64,000 bases of DNA from Diadema setosum (Eukaryota > Echinodermata > Echinoidea > Diadematoida > Diadematidae), in assembly GCF_964275005.1 (NCBI RefSeq), contig NC_092693.1, positions 21,968,335 to 22,032,334 on the forward strand, in the 5' to 3' direction. Numbering within the stretch: the stretch's first letter is position 1; each line of letters opens with the position of its first letter. This document shows positions 24,819 to 31,032 of the stretch, piece after piece. A program made the translations under genes and the position numbers. The notes below the pieces were generated by a model. The model was not told the DNA's origin. It saw only the letters and a program-made list of their open reading frames with translations, and did not search any database.

Positions 24819-27800
24819 ATGTGTATGTTGTAGGCATATGAATGCATGATATATATGTGAATTTTTTTTTTATACTGATCTGTAAGTTCAGATGCTGATG
24901 TGCATTTGTCTCATATGTGTTTCCCACTTGTTTTTTATGCTGAAGGAAATCAAAGCAAAATATGTTTTTCACATTCATCTTCATGAGGGTCAGGAAAGAG
25001 ACACAGATTGAAATGACTCTCATGAAATAAAGTATTGTGATGATATGTATGTCACTATCACAAGCCCAACACAGCACAGAATATTATCAATTTCCCTTCA
25101 CTCTTGCCACAACTGTATGTGTGTGTGAATGTAAACCCTAGACCTATAGACTGTGCACCAAGGAATACATTGCCAAGGGGAAGGATGGTTACAAGATGTT
25201 CTGCGACTGCCCTGTCCTAGTGAATTCAGAGGAAGGTCCCATCCTATCTACAGTTGTGCAGAACCACTTCCACTCAGCTGGGATCGTCAGGGGTCATAAG
25301 CCGTGCCGGTCCGGCCACAGACAGAGCCTGGTTAATTTGTCAAGGTAAAGTCTGTCTGGCTTGTCGTGGTCTGTTTGTCAGTGTTTCTGTATCTAATTTG
25401 TCTATTCATCTACTGTAAAACCAGAAATTTTTCTGTGCTTGAACCTTCTGCGAATTTTTGCAAGGAGCCAAGATTCGCGAAGTAAAACGCACATGAAAGT
25501 TTTTTTCTACACAATGCATTGAAGGCACTAGTGGAAATTTGTGAAAGTTTCATGCTGCAAAAAAGGCAGTCAGCTCCAATTTGCGAAAGTTTCATGCTGA
25601 TTTGAATTATTCTGGTTTCACAATATCTATCTGCCTGTCTGTCTTGATATATCTTCCATCTGTCTGTCTGTGTGTGTGTGCATCTATCTATCCATCCATC
25701 CATCCATCCATCTATCTATCTATATATCTATCTACCTATCTATCTATCTATCTATCCATCCATCTATCTATCTATCTATCTAACTAACCATCCATCTATC
25801 TATCTATATATATATATCTACCTACCTATCTATCTACCTATCTATCCATCTATCTATCTATCTATTTATCTATCTGTCTATCTATTGCTGTGTCCAAGTA
25901 TCAACATTATCTTTCTCTCACATTAGCAATCTATGTGCGTATCTGTCGGTCTATCTGTCTTTCTATCTTTCTATCAGCATACTTATCTATCACATTAGTA
26001 AAATCCATGATACATGCATGGACTTGAATCCATGATACTTGCATGAACTTGATACTTCTAATTCTGTATCTGCCATTTTATAATCAAAACAGCTTTCACA
26101 CTCCACTCTCATGACACCTCTCAGGAAGTCTAGCCCGGCCGAGGCGGCCAGCCTGGTGCACATTGAACAGGCGAGGGCTCGCATCGCCCCCAGAGTGGAG
26201 GGAAGGATCATCATCCTGGACGGGAAGGTGGAGGATGGGAAGAGAACAGAGGCAGAGAGTGACGGTATTCTGAGAGCTCACAGGGAGTTGTTCATGACTG
26301 GGTCAGACACGGACATCTTGGCCGAGTGGAGCCGGCTGAGCAGGGTTGCGGAGGAGGAAAATGCAAATGAGATCAAGAAAAACAGTAAGTGCAAGCTAGT
26401 CCTCCCTGTATATTGTCCTCCCAAGACCTGTGAAACATTTATTACAGTGCACTCCTGTTATAACAAACATTGTTATTACGAAATTCCGGTTACAATGAAG
26501 TAAAAATTCAGGCCGCAGCATTATCCACACTATGTATTTTCATTGTATGTTTGTTCGGTTATAACAAAATTTTGATATAACAAAAGAAAACTGCCGGTCC
26601 TGAGGACTTTTTTTATAATGGGAGTCCACTGTACTAACCAGCAACTGGTGTAGGAACGTCACTTGTCAAATGTTGGATCAGACTGCCCCATGATTTGAAA
26701 TTGAAAATAAGAACATTCCTTCCCATGTTGCACCTGATTGATAAATTGCCCTTTGTCGATGTAACTAAACTCCAATTAACAACTTGATGCAAGAATTGTT
26801 TATTTGAATTCCTACCCTTTTCCTTTGTTGCTTTGAGTCATCTGAAAGTGTGTGAGTTGTACAAGATTTCAACATATGTGTTTTCTCATGAATGGTATGA
26901 TATAATCAAAACCAAATTTGTGATTTCGTGATAAATTGTTAGTGTAAGTAACAACTATAGACATTAGCAATGAAAGTTTCAGACAGTGATGCTCTACAAC
27001 CTAGTATGCAATATCTGTGTACCTCATTATGAAGCAGAAGGAAAACAAAACAGTTATTGCTCTGAATTAAAAATCCTCTGAATTTTGTTCTGTTAAATAT
27101 ACCAATTACACGAGTTGTCAGAAGTAAAGAATTTTGCTAATTGATATTGACTGCGCAGGATTAAAGTGTGAGGAGACTTCAACTTGACTGCTGTGATAGG
27201 TAGATACTTTGCTTGGAAGTTACATGGCTTTGTTTAGTGAATAGTCATAAAACAATATTGTGTATTACCATAGTAATGTTTCAAATATGTGTGAGGAAGA
27301 AAAGAATGATATGAACATCTAGTGCAAGTTACATTCTGACATATTTGGCAGTGTCTTAACACTGTATGTTTCATTTTGAAAAAAACAAAACAAGACAAAA
27401 CAAAAAGGAACAGATTATCCAGAATTTATCTTAGTAGTACTGTCAAGTAAATGTGAAGCAGAATTATGTATGTACGTTGTACTTTCATAATGATTATTTT
27501 TATTGTTCCTTCATATTTTGTGCAGTGGCACTGTACAGCAGCAGCAGCAGCAGTATTGGGCCGGCACACCCAGAGATCATCATCAAGGAGACTGAGGTCA
27601 AATCAGAGAAATCAGACAGTCAAGGGAGCATTGCATCTCCCTCAGCATCAATGGTGTCAATGGTGGTTGATGACGAGGGACTCCGGATTATCCAGAGTGC
27701 TATACGCCTGGATGATGTGGACACGGTGAGACATATTTTCAGATCACTATAAGCAACGTGGCTGAAAAAAGCAAAGAGGATCATGCAATCATTTTTTTTT

Positions 27801-29656
27801 TAATATATACTTTAGTCTGCAGTCTGCATCACTATATTGTGTTTAAGCATTTAAAGGACTTTTGTTACAGATTAGCCTTACACACTGCATAACCAGCACT
27901 CTGTCAAGTGATCTGTCGAAAAATGCACTATAAGGTTGTATGAAAGGGCGGTCTCCAAGAACAGATAGTGTTTATGATTTTTTTTTTTTTTTTTTTTGAA
28001 AAAAAGTAATGCCCATTAATTTGTACTTGCTAGTCCCAAAATGCAGTGATGAGGCTTTGGAGGCTTATGCAAAGTTTTGCTGATTCTAAATCTCATCCAC
28101 TCCATTTCATCTTATTGTAAGAAAGAGAAGAGACAGTATTATAATGGAAATGTGCAAAATCCCTTTGCATGCAATCACATTTAGGATCATTCAGAGAAAG
28201 CAAGTAGGTCGAGTTTAATTTGAATTTTTGAGAATGACCACAAGTTGCAGATTCAGCTGTATCAACTGACAGTCTCTTGGAACATTGCAAGGAAGGCATG
28301 TTGGCCTGCTTGATAATTTATATGTTTTAACATGCTGATGGAAGTTAATCTGTATGCGGGTTATCGTCATCAATACTATCATATTTCTCCATCGATTACC
28401 AGTGGACTATGTTCTGCTTAGAGATCCCCAAGAAATTGAGGCTTTGTCCCATTACGCAATGAAAGAGAGATGATTGTGCCGACAACATTTATGTCTTTTC
28501 AGCTGTCTAGTTTGTGTGCTGATGCAGCCAATGCGGATATGAGAGGCTTCTGTGAGAGTGTAACAGCACTACACCTAGCTGCCAAGTACAACTCAACATC
28601 AACCTTGAAGTTCCTCCTTCATGAGCTGCATGTTGATCCCAATCTGCAGCACTGTGAAACCAAGGTAGCTGAATTTTCAGTGCATTCCATGATGCTGTAC
28701 ACCCTACTGCTCATTGCAGCATGGTATATTTGTATGAAATTTCTAAATTCATTTTGGTTATCCTCCGTTTGCTGCGTAAACATTTAAGGGCAAACAGTTA
28801 CACATATTTATGATGTCGGTAAGAGTTCGAGAAACATAATGCGTGTGGCTTATTTCTGTTTTGTTTTGATAATTTTTTTTTGTTTTGTTCTGAGCAATGC
28901 TCTCCAAAAGCTACCATTAAGATGGGACATATCATTGCAGAGCTTTGATACCTTTATTCAAATTCGTGCAAAACAAGATGTCTTGTTGTCTCGTAAGTGC
29001 TTGTAATGTGTATAAAGATAGGTTGGTTTGAGCTAACCTGTAATGATTTTTGTCTACCTCGTATCAGGCTGGTCCAAATGATTGAGAATAATCAGAAGCA
29101 TTTGTGATCACCCAATCAGAAAAGAATTAAAGACTTCTGTCAAAAGCAATCATCAACCAAAACTTTTCCCAAGCTTTAGCAGCGTCAGTTCTATCAGAGC
29201 AAGTCATTTAAAGAGACATCCTTTTTCTTTCTTTAAAAAAAAAGATTATATGTTGTTCTTCAGCCTCTAAATGCACTCATCTGACAATATCTTCCAACTG
29301 GTTTAATTGAGTTCATTTCATAGAGGGAGGTGTACAGCACTGGCATTTCTACAGAAACTGAAAGAAAAATATATAGAACATAAACAATGCAAAACATGTG
29401 TTTGCCATGTCTACAGATGACTGCCTTGATGCTTGCTGTAGACAGAGGGCACACCGGAGCCATGGAGGTGCTCCTGGAGGCAGGCGCAGATGTGCGATTG
29501 ACGGATGAAAAGGGGCGGACAGCTGTGGACATGCTTGGGGACAAGCGGGGATTGGATGGTGCGTTGAGGAAGAGGCTGGAGGAATCGGCTCACGGGCGAA
29601 CCAGAGACAGCGCAGCCGACAGAATCGTCCGCGAAAACGGGGAGACGAGGTTGTGA
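3184..29656 (+). CDS. Metallophosphoesterase / 5'-nucleotidase-family protein with C-terminal ankyrin repeats (16 exons, 829 aa)
   Basis: Spliced CDS: 3184-3283, 4332-4426, 5395-5545, 9569-9655, 11208-11347, 17265-17390, 19906-20028, 20669-20834, 21751-21846, 22744-22911, 24088-24260, 25142-25344, 26125-26384, 27526-27725, 28503-28664, 29417-29656. All introns are GT..AG and the phases join without a break (2490 nt). Residues 1-65 are a short leader without signal peptide. Residues 66-320 form the calcineurin-like metallophosphoesterase domain: HFNDVYN (71-77), SGD (107-109), GNHDFDFG (140-147), TH (242-243), GGHDHD (264-269). Residues 340-540 match the 5'-nucleotidase C-terminal domain (NSGTFRSDR, 381-389). 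Residues 680-800 hold ankyrin repeats. The family hydrolyses nucleotides or related phosphomonoesters with two metal ions; the substrate here is unknown. Unlike CD73 there is no secretion signal or GPI tail, so it should be intracellular. The start has a good context (A at -3, G at +4). Confidence 0.87.
3284..4331. other. Intron 1 of the nucleotidase gene
   Basis: Donor gtaagc, acceptor catag. I see no repeat element or other gene in it. Confidence 0.6.
4332..4426 (+). CDS. Nucleotidase exon 2
   Basis: Residues 34-65, rich in Ser/Pro (SPDSDPSPGSMSPTRQRL), then a helix-like RLSEEIRAMYTCNQTE. Acceptor atag before GTCC, donor gtaaag, ends in phase 0. A likely flexible linker before the catalytic domain. 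Confidence 0.8.
4924..4968. repeat. Perfect 17-bp-arm hairpin in intron 2
   Basis: accaaggaggtactaga (4924-4940) and its exact reverse complement (4952-4968) flank an 11-base loop. It resembles the 5' hairpins of the Helentron-like elements in this window, but no matching 3' end was found nearby. Confidence 0.85.
5395..5545 (+). CDS. Nucleotidase exon 3 (first metal motif)
   Basis: Residues 66-115/116. Contains VITIIHFNDVYN, the first metal-binding strand, and LFSGDCLNPS with the bridging aspartate (D109). The second metal ligand of the usual DxH motif is Tyr76 here. Acceptor gcag, donor gtaagt, phase 1. Confidence 0.9.
5644..5850. mobile_element. TACTGTAAAAC-type MITE, copy A (intron 3)
   Basis: Starts with ctgtaaaacga after a TA and ends with gttttacag before a TA, giving about 10-bp terminal inverted repeats with a TA target duplication. 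The body has repeated ttcgcgaa-type words and the phrases gcattgaataccagtggcag and ttcatgc, shared with copies at 7065, 25413 and 34503. Non-coding; TA duplication suggests a Tc1/mariner-type mobiliser. Confidence 0.7.
6088..6305. repeat. 109-bp tandem duplication containing CA repeats
   Basis: The block from about 6088 (gagtaactgctagttgatgg) to 6196 recurs at about 6197-6305 nearly unchanged. The copies differ mainly in the length and purity of the internal CA run (6153-6180 in the first). A recent local duplication in intron 3. Confidence 0.8.
7065..7209. mobile_element. TACTGTAAAAC-type MITE, truncated copy B
   Basis: Reverse-oriented and diverged: contains attgccactggcattaaatg, gtgtagacaagaac and the end ctggtttcacag before TA. 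One end is missing or eroded. Confidence 0.5.
8696..8865. mobile_element. 5' fragment of the element-2 family
   Basis: ccaccagccgaaagggtact then ggaggcataatgtttttaag and tgtctgtttgtcc match, with divergence, the 5' hairpin and downstream words of the element at 18334. No 3' end follows, so it is a truncated old copy in intron 3. Confidence 0.5.
8925..9035 (-). mobile_element. Probable truncated LINE/SINE 3' tail (reverse)
   Basis: A short aataataat run followed by tatggcgccatt and ctcaaggcactttatatcaa resembles, on the minus strand, the 3' tail found on CR1/L2-type retroposons (gcgctttata plus an ATT-type run, as on the full LINE here). Low certainty. Confidence 0.3.
9569..9655 (+). CDS. Nucleotidase exon 4 (GNHD motif)
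   Basis: Residues 116-144/145. Contains the family's GNHDF motif, with the catalytic Asn141-His142 pair. The codon for Asp145 is split across the intron. Acceptor ttccag, donor gtaggt. Confidence 0.9.
9656..11207. other. Intron 4 of the nucleotidase gene
   Basis: 1.55-kb AT-rich intron with a run of gatat/atgat words near 10555-10610. No gene or clear mobile element seen. Confidence 0.55.
11208..11347 (+). CDS. Nucleotidase exon 5
   Basis: Residues 145-191, starting DFGVDNLEDIVKETKFPWLLSN, the segment after GNHD in which the family usually shows an F.WL.AN-like strand. Ends in phase 0 before the 5.9-kb intron that holds the LINE. Confidence 0.9.
12055..13578 (+). CDS. LINE endonuclease-bearing frame with N-terminal 2A-like motif (507 aa)
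   Basis: Residues 20-33 are hydrophobic (LRVFVALCLCAFLS). A 2A-like motif, GDVHPNPGP, lies at residues 79-87, then a basic region (RKRTRRGTRGGRKK). The AP endonuclease domain spans about 168-390: SMNAQS (N177), TETW (E204), NIYRPPY (278-283), LITGDFNIHVD (D317, N319), RGHTLDLLI, and CDHIPV, where the usual SDH is CDH. The frame ends just after the point where the RT frame begins, so this copy cannot make the full protein. Confidence 0.85.
   Translation: MDEREHLDYKSGTMQPIHLRVFVALCLCAFLSDPVHCSSQSALRPFHHGSFTRRHFLKRRILYSPNCTASFQLDILHDGDVHPNPGPNTQNGEISPASGCRGTSHHAQHQIKYTPGELLRWRHTKLQLPRDVCDIIKSCVIQRKRTRRGTRGGRKKNTVSRNNKPVSSLNLQLCSMNAQSVCNKTALVQDFICDSNVDLIAMTETWLKDTHSAISSELVPPGYRFVHRPRSGRRGGGTGLVFRETIDVHMVAAGEKDSFEFAEYYISYHTFHMKLINIYRPPYSESHPVSVSSFIPEFNDYIHCHSLSNVPLLITGDFNIHVDITNTESRSFLNLLESLCCRQLVDFSTHKRGHTLDLLICRQSDDIVIGQPWPHGSLLCDHIPVMCRLKSYKPPLPFKVLSFRRLSAIVIETLQTDVVESELCKRIPSDVNELAVLYDATLSDIIDKHAPVVTKKVVLRPQVPWFTDTVRAAKRKKRKAEKCWLKTRKDRDWNSYKSERNSMLYVK
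13568..15304 (+). CDS. LINE reverse-transcriptase frame (578 aa as read)
   Basis: RT blocks in order: NLRPVSNLKYVSKLVEG, FNQSAYRQYHSTETTLL, LLLLDLSSAFDTIDH (catalytic Asp), SGVPQGSRLGPLFFTLYTSN, CHCYADDTQMYLS (catalytic DD), SKTELLLIG and NLGVCYD. It ends with the CR1/L2 tail LDYCNGLLYGLP and LHWLPIRKRILFKILL. From about 15165 the reading enters the inserted element, so the last 46 or so residues are not LINE protein. Confidence 0.88.
   Translation: MLNEARRKYHNDLVMENKDDQNRLFHMVKSLLNVANKQPVIPQHTDKHAFVNDLGKFFHDKVMKIHVDIESRLNVLSKSFTDSVQETSHSAPMFTSFKPLSEHDVEKLISKLGKKSCALDPMPTKILLQCDTALIPVVTSLINLSLATGQFPSQWKHALVKPILKKAGLDMEFCNLRPVSNLKYVSKLVEGAAHQQIVDHLNVNSLLPFNQSAYRQYHSTETTLLRIKSDILMAMDNQKVTILLLLDLSSAFDTIDHSRLVESLNTCFGIDGVALKWIKSYLVDRYQQIDIDGTVSDFFPVPSGVPQGSRLGPLFFTLYTSNLIKNVYDKFPGVSCHCYADDTQMYLSFTPDALAQQQSVTHMEICVNYVREWMLLNKLMLNDSKTELLLIGTSKQISKLSFDGISVGSSVIKSSSTVRNLGVCYDTHLNMEAHITNVCKSSYHMIYNLRRIRKYFDENSMKMIVQACIVSKLDYCNGLLYGLPDSQVGRLQQVQNSCARLICNKPRFSRITPLLKDLHWLPIRKRILFKILLSPPNEFEQGTMKRAPYVCVSVRPSVCPCVRPCVIKIFNLLLLCHL
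15165..16424. mobile_element. Helentron-like non-autonomous element 3 nested in the LINE
   Basis: Left end tgtccccgccg (15165-15175) forms a hairpin with the word ending at 15195 (gttcgagcaggggac) and recurs inverted at 16388-16398. After it come a small hairpin attacg..cgtaat (16402-16418) and ttctac at 16419-16424. After the 5' hairpin the element has tccgtccgtccg words and then about seven tandem units of 158 bp. The LINE reading continues on both sides; both flanks show ttgttg, so the exact junction is ambiguous and a 6-bp duplication cannot be excluded. Confidence 0.65.
15284..16387. repeat. 158-bp tandem repeat array, about seven units
   Basis: The word ctactccttcgcc recurs at about 15432, 15590, 15748 and 15906, then in altered form near 16068 and 16222, giving a 158-bp period. 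A diverged first unit starts near 15284 and the last is cut at about 16380. Inner units are almost identical, outer ones diverged. Each unit holds a tgacctttgacct site. Confidence 0.9.
16450..16770 (+). pseudogene. LINE C-terminal remnant beyond the insertion
   Basis: The frame reads YKSLIGQAPSYISELL, then RSSKDTLLLQIP and LGDRAFACAAPKLWND, then KSRLKTHLF. This is the C-terminus of CR1/L2-type ORF2 and continues from FKILL at 15164 across the insertion. Confidence 0.85.
17265..17390 (+). CDS. Nucleotidase exon 6
   Basis: Residues 192-233, IGLIGLVEEEWLVTLATVD onward, matching the family's beta strand after the metal site. Long polypyrimidine tract before the acceptor gcacag; donor gtaggt; both ends phase 0. 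Confidence 0.9.
17391..19905. other. Intron 6 of the nucleotidase gene
   Basis: 2.5-kb intron, half of it element 2. The remainder (17391-18333 and 19603-19905) is AT-rich with no gene seen. Confidence 0.6.
18334..19602. mobile_element. Helentron-like non-autonomous element 2 (intron 6)
   Basis: Left end tatgcctccgcca (18334-18346) starts a hairpin closed by ggtgccggaggca, followed by atgttttcgggttg and a GTCC run (18381-18425). Its inverted copy tggcggaggcata is at 19565-19577, followed by hairpin gtcgc..gcgac (19581-19594) and CTAG at 19599-19602. The body has diverged repeated paragraphs with ggtcaaaggtca words and gaatgcctgaagatattttc. Same plan as elements 1, 3 and 4. Non-coding. Confidence 0.65.
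19906..20028 (+). CDS. Nucleotidase exon 7 (TH and GGHDHD motifs)
   Basis: Residues 234-274. Carries ALTHMRLPND (H243) and LILGGHDHDY (H266, H268), the last metal ligands of the metallophosphoesterase fold. Phase 0 at both ends. Confidence 0.92.
20366..20480 (-). mobile_element. Probable truncated LINE/SINE 3' tail (reverse)
   Basis: A gatgatgatg run is followed by acagcatttatatagagcca and actatctgtggaaacattc. On the minus strand this has the form of a retroposon 3' end (tataaatgc plus an ATC run). Lies in intron 7; no coding part present. Confidence 0.4.
20669..20834 (+). CDS. Nucleotidase exon 8
   Basis: Residues 275-329/330. Contains VNGVNIVKSGSDFKSLSII, the strand that closes the catalytic domain, followed by the linker to the C-terminal domain. 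Acceptor cctag, donor gtgagt, phase 1. Confidence 0.9.
21505..21577. repeat. ATG/GAT trinucleotide microsatellite
   Basis: Interrupted then pure gat repeat in intron 8 of the nucleotidase gene. Confidence 0.9.
21751..21846 (+). CDS. Nucleotidase exon 9
   Basis: Residues 330-361/362, DVIAREMEGKLGLVETDLDA onward, in the position where the family moves from the bridging helix into the C-terminal substrate-binding domain. Phase 1 at both ends. Confidence 0.85.
22744..22911 (+). CDS. Nucleotidase exon 10 (C-terminal domain core)
   Basis: Residues 362-417/418. Starts GNLVTDIML, then ADVALLNSGTFRSDR, the counterpart of the family's N-x-G-x-x-R motif, and ends LMVLEVTG. Phase 1 at both ends. Confidence 0.92.
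22971..23064. mobile_element. TTAA-flanked mini-MITE, copy A
   Basis: ttaacccattgatgatgagt at one end and cctgtcctcaacggctttaa at the other. 94 bp, with the shared core gagtatactc and caagtgtctatgggaaatg. Copies B and C lie at 37420 and 42830. TTAA boundaries suggest piggyBac-type mobilisation. Confidence 0.75.
23359..23395. repeat. C-run / A-run / G-run inverted repeat
   Basis: About 17 C (with one T), 8 A, then 11 G: a perfect hairpin-forming homopolymer palindrome in intron 10. Confidence 0.85.
24088..24260 (+). CDS. Nucleotidase exon 11
   Basis: Residues 418-475. Contains GQQLYEALENGVSQYP and GLAFGFYSSAP, the latter where the family places an aromatic residue that stacks on the substrate base. 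Donor gtaagt, phase 0. Confidence 0.9.
24786..24812. repeat. Poly-A tract
   Basis: Uninterrupted adenine run in intron 11. No adjoining SINE body recognised. Confidence 0.85.
25142..25344 (+). CDS. Nucleotidase exon 12
   Basis: Residues 476-542/543. The acceptor ccctag before ACCTAT keeps frame; the tag eight bases later does not. Contains YIAKGKDGYKMFCDCPVL, the family's G-x-DGY region. Donor gtaaag, phase 2. Confidence 0.88.
25413..25625. mobile_element. TACTGTAAAAC-type MITE, copy C (intron 12)
   Basis: ctgtaaaaccagaaattttt at the start and ctggtttcacaat at the end. Internal caatgcattgaaggcactag and aagtttcatgctg match copies A and D. Confidence 0.7.
25668..25877. repeat. TATC/CATC tetranucleotide microsatellite
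   Basis: About 200 bp of tatc units with catc and tacc variants, in intron 12 directly after MITE copy C, giving spurious Ile/Tyr/Leu/Ser-rich open frames. Confidence 0.95.
26125..26384 (+). CDS. Nucleotidase exon 13 (linker)
   Basis: Residues 543-629/630. A charged helical linker (AASLVHIEQARARIAPRVEG, later ILAEWSRLSRVAEEENANE) with no recognised domain. The acceptor ctctcag at 26124 is required; the earlier cag near 26090 would run into a stop. Confidence 0.85.
26385..27525. other. Intron 13 of the nucleotidase gene
   Basis: 1.1-kb AT-rich intron holding MITE copy A; nothing else seen. Confidence 0.6.
26445..26631. mobile_element. Pogo/Tigger-like MITE, copy A (intron 13)
   Basis: Begins cagtgcactcctgttataac after TA and ends ataatgggagtccactg before TA, a 187-bp element. 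Inner words ggttataacaaaattttgat and aaaactgccggtcctgagga are shared with copies at 49047 and 53252. CAG..CTG ends and the TA target fit pogo/Tigger-type families. Non-coding. Confidence 0.75.
27526..27725 (+). CDS. Nucleotidase exon 14 (serine run, start of ankyrin region)
   Basis: Residues 630-696. Begins with a six-serine run encoded mostly by AGC, then an acidic/serine stretch, then DDEGLRIIQSAIRLDDVDT, which looks like the first helix of an ankyrin stack. Phase 0 end. Confidence 0.85.
28503..28664 (+). CDS. Nucleotidase exon 15 (ankyrin repeat)
   Basis: Residues 697-750. VTALHLAAKYNSTSTLKFLL followed by DPNLQ is a clear ankyrin repeat (TALHLAA signature). Acceptor tttcag, donor gtagct; both ends phase 0. 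Confidence 0.88.
29417..29656 (+). CDS. Nucleotidase exon 16 (ankyrin repeat and stop)
   Basis: Residues 751-829. MTALMLAVDRGHTGAMEVLL then EAGADVRLTDEKGRTAVDML is a second full ankyrin repeat with the start of a third. It closes with a basic/acidic tail ending RENGETRL and TGA. Confidence 0.88.
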   Translation: MTALMLAVDRGHTGAMEVLLEAGADVRLTDEKGRTAVDMLGDKRGLDGALRKRLEESAHGRTRDSAADRIVRENGETRL

Positions 29657-30450
29657 TCTCGACAGATAAAGAATGTCCAGGAGACCATATTGTTGTAACG
29701 GACAAGGTGCAACTTGGAGATTAGGTTGTGATGTGTGCAGGCATCACAGGAGACTTGGTTGCAGTGAGAAAAAAAAAATAATAATTTGAACAAGGCTGTG
29801 ATGTCATGCAGAAAGGTGATTGCCTTGAAATACAAGGAGTTTGGATAGGTGGGATAAATGCCATAAAATGACCGACTGTGAAGTCTCTCTTGCGCATTGA
29901 AACAAGCGATAGCTTGCAGGCAAGTTCTGTTGTGGTCAAAGTAATGGAAACTTGACATCATATTGGTAATCATCTGCCAGTGTACAAGAACAATGTGGAG
30001 TGAGGAGTTCAGATTTATGCAGGATTTGTTATTGTTTCTTTTCTATTTTATCTTTGTTTCTCAAGTTCATGTTAAAAGTGACAGTACTGCCCAATGTTCC
30101 TTCTTTATATCAAATACTGTGAAATAAGTGTATGTGTTGGTGAAGATCATCTTATTTCATGATTGCTTGCTCCTCCCAGCATGTGCTATATTTGGTCTGT
30201 GAGAATAGACTGCAATCATGTCTAGGTTTGTAGCAATGATCACACTGTCCTTTTATGCCGTCCCATTCACTTAGAAGTGCTGGAAATAATTGGGCTGTTG
30301 GAGTGGCCTTGATTCATGAGGGATGAGTACTAGCCACAAGCCTGTTCACAGCTTAATGAAAATAGTTATGATATCTTCGACAAAGACTGATCTGTTGACA
30401 GAATGTTATTCATCTAACTTGTCAAAGCAATAAAAATCCAGCTTGATCAG
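29657..30450 (+). other. 3' UTR of the nucleotidase gene
   Basis: No further exon-like frame follows the stop. The first canonical AATAAA in the right context is at 30429-30434, giving a UTR of about 790 bp. Transcript evidence is not available, so the end is a prediction. Confidence 0.45.
30429..30434 (+). terminator. Candidate polyadenylation signal of the nucleotidase gene
   Basis: AATAAA in caaagcaataaaaatcc, the best hexamer between the stop codon and the histone-like relic. Confidence 0.45.
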
Positions 30451-30488
30451 TCTTGAAATCTCAGCAAACATCAGTGGTCGGTGGAGCT

Positions 30489-30544
30489 TGGAACGTGATC
30501 CGCGATGCAGTGACATACTGTGAGCATGCCAAACGCAAGACGGT
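30489..30544 (+). pseudogene. Histone H4 C-terminal fragment
   Basis: Plus-strand reading [18 protein letters not shown] is histone H4 ([18 protein letters not shown]) with one substitution, about residues 64-81. Homology stops abruptly at the shared ggtac junction with the inverted H2A fragment. Upstream, atcagtggt may be further H4 (ISG) after an internal deletion. A broken copy, not a gene. Confidence 0.85.
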
Positions 30545-30653
30545 ACACTGGTGCACCAGCGCCTACTCTCTGGGCGTAGTTGCCTTTACGAAGGAAGCGA
30601 TGAACTCGGCCGAAGGGGAACTGCAGGCCGGCGCGTGATGATCGAGACTTGGC
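30543..30653 (-). pseudogene. Histone H2A N-terminal fragment, inverted, fused to the H4 fragment
   Basis: Minus-strand reading [20 protein letters not shown] then [17 protein letters not shown], 37 residues of histone H2A (about residues 14-50). It has no stop; the usual FPVGR is FPFGR. It ends at the same ggtac where H4 ends. High GC compared with the surroundings. Neither a start region nor the histone core follows, so it cannot function as H2A. Confidence 0.9.
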
Positions 30654-30706
30654 CATTCAGACCATATTTTCTATGGGGAAGCAGGAATGGCAGAATGAGA
30701 CATTAT

Positions 30707-31032
30707 GGCCAGAATTCACGAAGGTGGTACAAATGAAACCATGGTTTAAACCATGGACAAAAACCATGGAATGCCAAGTGTCGCATGCGATATTTCGCTA
30801 CGAAATCAGTCATTTCGTCGATGAAATGATTATTTTGTAAAGAAATGACAACATTTTGTAACTAAATGAACATTTTGTCCATGAAATGATAATTTCGTTA
30901 ACGAAACAGTCATTTTGTCGACGAAATGACCAATTTCGTAACGAAATATTCTGTTTGACACTTGGCGCTCCATGGTTTTTGTCCATGGTTTAGACCATGG
31001 TTTTCTTTGTACCACCTTCGTGAATTTGGGCC
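30707..31032. mobile_element. Foldback MITE with ATTTCGT/ACGAAAT body
   Basis: Outer arms ggccagaattcacgaaggtg (left) and caccttcgtgaatttgggcc (right) are inverted. They extend inward through matching taaaccatgg and ccaagtgtc words for about 75 bp. The 170-bp centre is a chain of degenerate atttcgtNNacgaaat palindromes, so most of the element can fold on itself. A diverged relative lies at 56019. Confidence 0.8.

Noticed and set aside
25581-25926. Ile/Tyr/Leu/Ser-rich open frames that look membrane-like
   Set aside because: TATC microsatellite translated.
26091-26124. Earlier acceptor for nucleotidase exon 13
   Set aside because: It leads to an in-frame stop within eight codons; the acceptor at 26124 keeps the frame.
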